34,028 nucleotides of DNA, from the NCBI GenBank assembly GCA_012517605.1, contig JAAYUS010000240.1, forward strand, positions 1 through 34,028, read 5' to 3'. This document shows positions 33,952-34,028 of this stretch, in pieces. A program made the position numbers and the translations under genes. The first letter of the stretch is position 1. Each line of letters opens with the position of its first letter. The notes under the pieces are model-generated. The model had not been told where the DNA came from and did not search any database. It worked only from the letters and a program-made list of their open reading frames with translations. The DNA comes from Bacteroidales bacterium (GTDB lineage Bacteria; Bacteroidota; Bacteroidia; Bacteroidales; VadinHA17).

Positions 33952-33976
33952 CTCACTCCCGCTCTCACACTCACAC
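33910..33976. repeat. GA/GT-rich imperfect inverted repeat downstream of the tRNA
   Basis: Arms 33910-33934 (GAGTGAGAGTGTGAGCGGGA...) and 33952-33976 are complementary at 21 of 25 positions around a 17-base spacer. The left arm also contains most of the left half of the terminator hairpin, so the two structures exclude each other. The arms look like simple-sequence DNA made of GAG/GTG words. Confidence 0.6.
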
Positions 33977-34028
33977 TTGTCAGATAAATCCTCAAATGTA
34001 CGGATCAATATCCGGATATAGCTTATCA

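Noticed and set aside
34001-34014. Small hairpin CGGAT-CAAT-ATCCG at the right edge
   Set aside because: A five-base stem without T tract is expected by chance, and the context is cut by the window end.
1-34028. CRISPR array, insertion sequence, prophage, integrase or toxin-antitoxin pair
   Set aside because: No regular short repeats with unique spacers, no transposase or integrase motifs and no small two-gene antitoxin pattern were seen. The tRNA-Pro has no duplicated 3' end or integrase in the remaining 127 bases.

Overview
The window reads as chromosomal DNA of an uncultured-type Bacteroidota, most likely Bacteroidales/Marinilabiliales-like. Evidence: promoters of the Bacteroidota form TTTG-N19..21-TAnnTTTG, few Shine-Dalgarno sites, a purM-prfA-pyrF block followed by a DUF2851 protein (Bacteroidota-typical order), many exported lipoproteins, TPR-type HisKA_2 kinases with LytTR regulators, and heavy AGG use for arginine. 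I see no insertion sequence, prophage, CRISPR array or integrase. Taxonomy below phylum is inference.

Layout. 1-8.4 kb is housekeeping: purM, prfA, pyrF, DUF2851, rpsO, pnp and a deoxynucleoside kinase, with clear promoters and hairpin terminators. 8.4-12.9 kb: a TPR lipoprotein, a TrmH-family methyltransferase, a lone sucC, and a two-gene iron-sulfur unit (Fer4_19-CDGSH fusion plus a stand-alone CDGSH protein). 12.9-18.7 kb: a hybrid histidine kinase, priA, then a DUF6165 protein and a family 9 glycosyltransferase (probably LPS/surface glycan). 18.8-23.9 kb: two translationally coupled lipoprotein glycosidases (GH92 mannosidase, GH32 fructosidase) facing an HGSNAT-like membrane acyltransferase, with no SusC/SusD pair. 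24.1-27.2 kb: an exported alpha/beta hydrolase and an exported metallo-beta-lactamase-fold enzyme. 27.2-33.6 kb, all on the minus strand: a TPR sensor kinase and LytTR response regulator, then an operon of three exported proteins (OmpA/lectin-like fusion, Kre9-like protein, PD40 propeller lipoprotein). The window closes with tRNA-Pro(CGG) and an unusually long GA/GT-rich inverted repeat.

Most interesting observation: between the LytTR regulator gene and the exported operon lie two near-identical 13-bp direct repeats with a 20-bp period. They resemble LytTR/VirR boxes and sit 5 bp upstream of a -33 box that is followed by N20 and a -7-like box. This predicts that the adjacent kinase/regulator pair activates the OmpA/Kre9-like/PD40 operon, giving a self-contained envelope signalling-output cassette that I do not recognise as a described system. 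Second-tier observations are the duplicated CDGSH unit, the 30-bp palindrome upstream of rpsO, the competing hairpins after the tRNA, the degenerate nucleophile elbow of the alpha/beta hydrolase and the orphan sucC.
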